In this document: piece by piece, positions 33,275 to 37,058 of the stretch | Numbering within the stretch: position 1 is the stretch's first letter | Layout of the letters: every line of letters starts with the position of its first letter | Origin: Bacilli bacterium | GTDB taxonomy: Bacteria > Bacillota_I > Bacilli_A > RFN20 > CAG-826 | Direction: 5' to 3' | Assembly: GCA_017635565.1 (NCBI GenBank) | Contig: JAGBLE010000002.1 | Coordinates: forward strand, 1 to 37,058 | DNA length: 37,058 bases | Notes under the pieces: model-generated | Seen by the model: only the letters and a program-made list of their open reading frames with translations | Database searches by the model: none | What the model was told of the DNA's origin: nothing | Made by a program: the position numbers and the translations under genes

Positions 33275-34378
33275 TTATCTAAATAAATCGATGACTATTT
33301 TATCTAAAATCAACAACCCATCGAATGTTGCTTTTAAAACGTTATTTTCGATATATAAATAGTTAGAAGAAATGTAGGATTCAATTACTTCTTTTTTATT
33401 CTTATATAAATCATATTTAAATAAATTAAGGAATTTAGCTAAATCAAGTCCTTCATCTGTTCTCAAATTGAGCATGATTTGATATTCTTCTAAATCTTTT
33501 ATGGTCACTATTTCTTCTTCTCTTATATTTTTATTATTTAAATATTTGTTTAAATTAGTGGTATTTCTATATCTAATGTTATCTTCATATCCAGAAGCAC
33601 CTAAACCGATTCCGTAATATGTTTCATTTCTCCAATATGTGAGATTATGTTCACTTCTCTTCCCTTTTTTCGCCCAATTTGAAACTTCATAATGTTCATA
33701 TCCATTATTAATTAAAATATTATTAATCATTTTATATGCGTTATAAGAGAATTCTTCACTTGGAGGACTAATCTTTTTTATTGAAAAAACTGTATGTTCA
33801 TTAACGGTCAAAGAATAGCAAGAAATATGAGTAGGAGATAACGATAATATATTTTTAATATCTTTTTCTAACATTTTTTCGCTAACATTTGGTAATCCCA
33901 ATATTAAATCAAGATTAATGTTATCAATTCCATTTTTTCTTAATAAATCCACTGCTTTTATTACATCAGAAAATGTATGATGACGATTAATTGCTTTTAA
34001 GACTTTGTCATCAGTGGATTCAACTCCGATTGAAATGCGATTAACTCCGTATTCTTTCATCATTTTAATCTTTGATAAAGTTAATGATTCTGGATTACAC
34101 TCAAAAGTATATTCAATCGCTTTTTTACTAAGTGGATCAATCGCTTTTAATAGTCGAAGAAATAAATCATCTTCTAAAGAAGTTGGAGTTCCTCCTCCAA
34201 CATAAATTGTTTTAAGATCTTTATTGAGCTCGGGATTAGATAGTTCTTTTTCTAACACTGATAGATATTTTTCTGCAAAATTACGAAAATACTGCAACTT
34301 CGTAAAGTCGCAGTAATCACATATTGATTCACAAAATGGGATGTGAATATATAAAGAATTTGGCTTATTCTTCCTCAT
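33275..34378 (-). CDS. hemW: Radical SAM heme chaperone-type protein HemW
   Basis: Radical SAM protein of the HemN/HemW family. SLYIHIPFCESICDYCDF carries the cluster Cys C16, C20 and C23 (CxxxCxxC) ahead of Phe, as in HemW; GGGTPTSL, ECNPESLT, NRISIGVES, LDLILGLPN and the C-terminal HemN-like domain with YWRNETYYGIGLGASGY follow. It lacks the N-terminal extension of true HemN. 367 residues from ATG at 34378. That ATG overlaps the end of the small membrane-protein gene by 14 bases; an earlier in-frame ATG at 34414 overlaps it by 50 and lacks support from family length. No heme enzyme is seen in the window. Confidence 0.9.
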   Translation of the reverse strand: MRKNKPNSLYIHIPFCESICDYCDFTKLQYFRNFAEKYLSVLEKELSNPELNKDLKTIYVGGGTPTSLEDDLFLRLLKAIDPLSKKAIEYTFECNPESLTLSKIKMMKEYGVNRISIGVESTDDKVLKAINRHHTFSDVIKAVDLLRKNGIDNINLDLILGLPNVSEKMLEKDIKNILSLSPTHISCYSLTVNEHTVFSIKKISPPSEEFSYNAYKMINNILINNGYEHYEVSNWAKKGKRSEHNLTYWRNETYYGIGLGASGYEDNIRYRNTTNLNKYLNNKNIREEEIVTIKDLEEYQIMLNLRTDEGLDLAKFLNLFKYDLYKNKKEVIESYISSNYLYIENNVLKATFDGLLILDKIVIDLFR

Positions 34379-34586
34379 CCTTATATTCTTCAACCGCTTT
34401 AGCGGTTTCTTCATCTTCTATTGGTTGAAGAACACGATCCATTTCTTCATGAAGAATTTGCTCTTCAGTAGGTTTATCGTCATGTTTCAAACGTGGTTTT
34501 AAGTATAAATAAATCAAGAAAGCGACAATCGCGATAACCGCTGCTGAGCCTAATACAATCAAGAAAATCATTACATCTGGTGACAT
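34365..34586 (-). CDS. Small single-pass membrane protein of unknown function
   Basis: 73 residues. One N-terminal transmembrane helix (about 6-28, IFLIVLGSAAVIAIVAFLIYLYL), a short basic patch (KPRLKH), then a strongly acidic cytoplasmic tail ending EEYKDEEE. I do not recognise a family. It lies 12 bases downstream of the Fic-like gene and overlaps the start of hemW, so all three are probably one transcript. Small size and charge pattern suggest an adaptor or anchor; that is only a guess. Confidence 0.75.
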   Translation of the reverse strand: MSPDVMIFLIVLGSAAVIAIVAFLIYLYLKPRLKHDDKPTEEQILHEEMDRVLQPIEDEETAKAVEEYKDEEE

Positions 34587-34598
34587 TTTCTAAAATCC

Positions 34599-36068
34599 TC
34601 ACTTTCTTTCTTTTGGGGTATAAACGAATTTTTTACCGAATTGCTTCTTTTCATAATACCCGAATTCAACGAGTTGTTCCATAGAAGTTCTCGCTGTTTC
34701 ATAAACACACTTGACCGCTTTTTTGTATTGATCAATTGTGTAATACATTCCTAAAGTGCAATGTCTCGCATAGAAATGAGCTTGTCCTTTTTTAAGACGC
34801 ACATCTAATTCTAATAGATGTCTCTCTAATCTTAAAGCAGTTTTTTCATCGAGTTCTTCCGGAATATAAGAAATCGCTAAACCTTGTGGTTTATTTTCTG
34901 GCATTTCCGCTTTTTCAGCTTTTTGAGGTTCTGCTTTTGGAGTTTCAATAGTAGGAGCAGGAACAGGTACTTCACGAATTATTTCTCTGACAACTTCTCG
35001 AACAATTGGAGTTGGTTCGCTCTGCGAAATAACCGGCTGTGGTTCTGCTTTTACTACTTCTTCTTTTGGTGTTTCTTCAACTTCATCAGCTTTGTAGAAA
35101 TCATCTCGAATCATTTGAGATGAATATTCAGCGATATTATCAAGCATTTTATCGATTAATCTATTAACTGAATCAAGAGCGTAAGAAACATAGTATGTTG
35201 TATCAGAAGTTGCTTGAACTTCTCCAAATAAACGATTTACTTCGTTTGGATTATCATTAAGTAAAGTTTCTAAAGGGAAATAAGCAGCAAATTCACCAAC
35301 GCTTTCATGCGCTAATACTGATTTTGCTAATAAAATAGCAATTTCATCATTATGCAATTTAAATGGTTTAACGAATTCAACGTAATAAAAAGTAATTAAA
35401 GTTTTTGTTAAAGCACCTAATTGTGGCTCTTGAATAAAAGAGAATAAGCCATCCATCATTTGTTCGATTAAAGCATGAGGTGCTGATTTATATCTACGGG
35501 AAATAATACTCATCGAATGAGAATCTTCTAAATCAGTGTCGCGATAAAAGGAGGTTAATTCTGGATTTCCAGTAACCAAACTATATAAATCCGCTAAATA
35601 GTCGATATCAATCGTATTTGAATATTTAGCTTCAACATGTTTAAGAGATTCAACATAATTAAATAAATCACGATTTGCTCTTATTCCATGAATAACATCT
35701 TTTAAAACATCTTCTTCGCAAATCAAATCTTTTTTAGCGGCAACATTTTGTAAGCACTTAATTAAATTTGATTGTTCAAAGTATTTTGAGTCTCCATTGA
35801 TACGATTGAGTTTTCTAAACTCATTTAATAATCTAATCAATTTTGTTTCAGCAGCGTTAGCCTTTCCTGAAACAGTAGGACATAGACAAATTCTTAATTT
35901 ATTTTTATCAATTCCACGGATGGAAAGATATTGATAAAATGGTGAACGATAAGATAGAATCTTATCCCAAACACCATCAATCACTGATATTTTAAGTTCA
36001 CGACTCACTTCATTTTTTGTCGCGTAATTATTTTCTGTAAAACGCACAGCAAGATCATTATTTCCCAT
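34599..36068 (-). CDS. Degenerate Fic-fold protein with Pro/Glu-rich linker and C-terminal winged-helix-like domain
   Basis: 489 residues; I do not recognise a named family. The middle part (about 155-315) reads like a Fic domain: IDYLADLYSLVTGN, a KSAPHALIEQMMDGLFSFI stretch before the core, then ITFYYVEFVKPFKLHNDEIAILLAKSVL, which lines up with the HPFxxGNGR helix but has K, K and HNDE in place of His, the acidic residue and GNGR. The AMP-transfer loop is therefore lost. A linker rich in Pro, Glu, Val and Arg (about 325-395) follows, with REVVREIIREV in it, and then a compact domain (about 400-489) of helices and a final hairpin, GYYEKKQFGKKFVYTP, like a winged helix. AAGGA is its ribosome site, with a consensus-like promoter upstream. 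It lies between lepA and hemW. Confidence 0.65.
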   Translation of the reverse strand: MGNNDLAVRFTENNYATKNEVSRELKISVIDGVWDKILSYRSPFYQYLSIRGIDKNKLRICLCPTVSGKANAAETKLIRLLNEFRKLNRINGDSKYFEQSNLIKCLQNVAAKKDLICEEDVLKDVIHGIRANRDLFNYVESLKHVEAKYSNTIDIDYLADLYSLVTGNPELTSFYRDTDLEDSHSMSIISRRYKSAPHALIEQMMDGLFSFIQEPQLGALTKTLITFYYVEFVKPFKLHNDEIAILLAKSVLAHESVGEFAAYFPLETLLNDNPNEVNRLFGEVQATSDTTYYVSYALDSVNRLIDKMLDNIAEYSSQMIRDDFYKADEVEETPKEEVVKAEPQPVISQSEPTPIVREVVREIIREVPVPAPTIETPKAEPQKAEKAEMPENKPQGLAISYIPEELDEKTALRLERHLLELDVRLKKGQAHFYARHCTLGMYYTIDQYKKAVKCVYETARTSMEQLVEFGYYEKKQFGKKFVYTPKERK

Positions 36069-36091
36069 AATTATTCTTCCTTTCGTTTTAT

Positions 36092-36121
36092 ATTATATTT
36101 TAATAATTCTTGTTTAACAAG
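36092..36121 (-). promoter_or_regulatory. Promoter of the Fic-like gene with a palindrome over the -35
   Basis: On the - strand TTGTTA (36115-36120), exactly 17 bases, then TATAAT (36092-36097). CTTGTT-A-AACAAG (36109-36121 on that strand) is an inverted repeat covering the -35, so it may be an operator. Confidence 0.7.
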
Positions 36122-36136
36122 ATATAAACCAAAAAA

Positions 36137-36145
36137 CTACTAATT
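36137..36145 (-). repeat. AATTAGTAG element downstream of lepA
   Basis: A single AATTAGTAG on the - strand, 18 bases after the lepA stop, preceded by TGGTAGAA. No clear terminator hairpin follows lepA. Confidence 0.45.
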
Positions 36146-36163
36146 TTCTACCATTTATGTATT

Positions 36164-37058
36164 TTATTCTTCTTCTTCGTCAATCGATAAAATTGACATA
36201 AAAGCTTCTTGTGGAACTTCAACCGATCCCACTTTCTTCATTCTCTTTTTGCCTTCTTTTTGTTTTTCTAAGAGTTTCTTCTTTCGAGAGATATCTCCAC
36301 CATAGCACTTAGCCAAAACATCTTTTCTAACCGCTTTTACATCGACTCTAGCAATGATTTTACCTCCGATAGCGGCTTGAATTGGAATTTCAAATTGTTG
36401 TCTTGGAATGACTGTTTTGATTCTTCTAATTATGCCAAGCCCTCTATTATATGCTTGTGGGCGATAAACGATGCTACTAAGAGCATCGACTATTTGCCCG
36501 TTAAGCATAACATCCATCTTGATTAATTCACTTGGTCGATATGTTGAAGGTTCATAATCAAATGATGCATATCCTTTTGTGCAACTTTTTAACTTATCAA
36601 AGAAATTGTAAACAATTTCGGATAAAGGAAGTTCATACACCAAAATCATTCTTGTATCATCAAAATACTGTAAGTCCAAATATATTCCTCTTTTTTCTTG
36701 ACAGAGTTCCATAATTGGACCGACATATTCTTTTGGAGTCATGATATTAGCCTTAATATAAGGCTCTTCAATCGATTTTATTTTTGATGAATCTGGCAAT
36801 TTTGATGGATTATCAATCATCACCATTTCTCCGCTAGTCAAGTAAACATGATATATGACCGAAGGGGCGGTCAAAATTAAATCGATATTATATTCGCGTT
36901 CAAGTCTTTCTTGAACAACATCCATATGAAGTAAGCCTAAAAATCCACATCTAAAGCCAAATCCTAAGGCTTGTGAAGTTTCAGGAACAAATTGTAACGA
37001 AGCATCATTTAGAGATAACTTCTCTAAAGCATCTTTTAAATCTTGATAATCATCACTA
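36164..37058 (-). CDS. lepA: Elongation factor 4 (LepA), C-terminal part, cut by the window edge
   Basis: Back-translocating ribosomal GTPase. About 297 C-terminal residues are here; the frame is open to the window end, so the first methionine inside it (36925) is not the start. Visible: [22 protein letters not shown], then [24 protein letters not shown] (domain IV start), the LepA-specific C-terminal domain with [26 protein letters not shown] and the end [10 protein letters not shown]. The GTPase domain lies outside. The order lepA-...-hemW-hrcA follows Bacillus, with two extra genes inserted. Confidence 0.97.
   Translation of the reverse strand, partial: SDDYQDLKDALEKLSLNDASLQFVPETSQALGFGFRCGFLGLLHMDVVQERLEREYNIDLILTAPSVIYHVYLTSGEMVMIDNPSKLPDSSKIKSIEEPYIKANIMTPKEYVGPIMELCQEKRGIYLDLQYFDDTRMILVYELPLSEIVYNFFDKLKSCTKGYASFDYEPSTYRPSELIKMDVMLNGQIVDALSSIVYRPQAYNRGLGIIRRIKTVIPRQQFEIPIQAAIGGKIIARVDVKAVRKDVLAKCYGGDISRKKKLLEKQKEGKKRMKKVGSVEVPQEAFMSILSIDEEEE

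Noticed and set aside
34884-35123. Trp/Phe-rich frame opposite the Fic-like gene's linker
   Set aside because: Composition is the complement of the Pro/Glu-rich linker codons; no start signal.
1-37058. Alternative genetic code (TGA as Trp) as in Mycoplasma
   Set aside because: TGA ends the crp-like gene and yhbY at expected family lengths, and conserved Trp positions use TGG.
1-37058. tRNA, rRNA, CRISPR array or IS element
   Set aside because: I looked for clover-leaf ends, regular repeats with spacers, and transposase motifs by eye and saw none.

Overview
The window is one gene-dense piece of a low-GC, AT-rich bacterial chromosome of the Bacilli/Mollicutes type. The best guess is an uncultured RF39-, Erysipelotrichia- or Acholeplasma-like lineage. 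Evidence: strong Shine-Dalgarno sites (GGAGG), sigma-A promoters, CIRCE/HrcA heat-shock control, a single-chain alpha2 glycyl-tRNA synthetase, a fused NadD-YqeK, and an EF-P whose tip loop (NKTAMR) looks like the Mycoplasma form. TGA is a real stop (crp-like gene, yhbY) and Trp is always TGG, so the standard code applies. Almost everything is core housekeeping. I see no IS element, prophage, CRISPR array, rRNA or tRNA gene. No gap between genes exceeds 300 bases; the two longest (4890-5127 and 13847-14087) are described as features.

Layout. 1-2496 (+): 3' end of dinB, a xerD-type recombinase whose natural ATG is followed directly by TAA, and deoB. 2519-4889: an ABC permease and a lipoprotein binding protein (-), divergent from a Crp/Fnr-family regulator (+), with a CRP-like palindrome between them. 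No ATPase is present, and the binding protein appears circularly permuted. 5128-8173 (-): the yqeG-yqeH-yhbY-nadD/yqeK cluster (ribosome assembly and NAD). 8331-12993 (-): parE-parC (topoisomerase IV). 13079-13846 (+): plsY. 14088-15746 (-): yneF, efp, a metallo-beta-lactamase hydrolase and rpmG. 15835-19428: ispG (+), nfo (-), ispH (+) and nif3-like (-), tightly packed with overlapping convergent ends. 18658-24606 (-): glyQS, dnaG, rpoD, trmK and nif3-like (macromolecular synthesis cluster). 24693-28385 (-): C39/TMD protein, ybeY, cdd, era, recO. 28498-33126 (-): hrcA-grpE-dnaK-dnaJ under a double CIRCE promoter. 33275-37058 (-): lepA, a degenerate Fic-like protein, a small membrane protein and hemW.

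The parts most worth a second look are: (1) the apparently circularly permuted binding protein and its operator; (2) a catalytically dead Fic-like protein plus a single-pass membrane protein lying between lepA and hemW, with their own promoter; (3) a C39 peptidase fused to a six-helix ABC membrane domain that stops just before the ATPase domain; (4) a DnaA-box/DnaA-trio-like cluster at 4896-4969, and a related AATTAGTAG element that recurs just 3' of five genes, always in the sense orientation; (5) the ATG-TAA start of xerD; (6) ParC with Ile at the Ser80 quinolone position and a possible clamp-binding C-terminus; (7) several first genes of transcripts with no Shine-Dalgarno and a -10 close to the ATG.

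All functional calls come from reading motifs and gene order by eye. No database search or computed alignment was possible.
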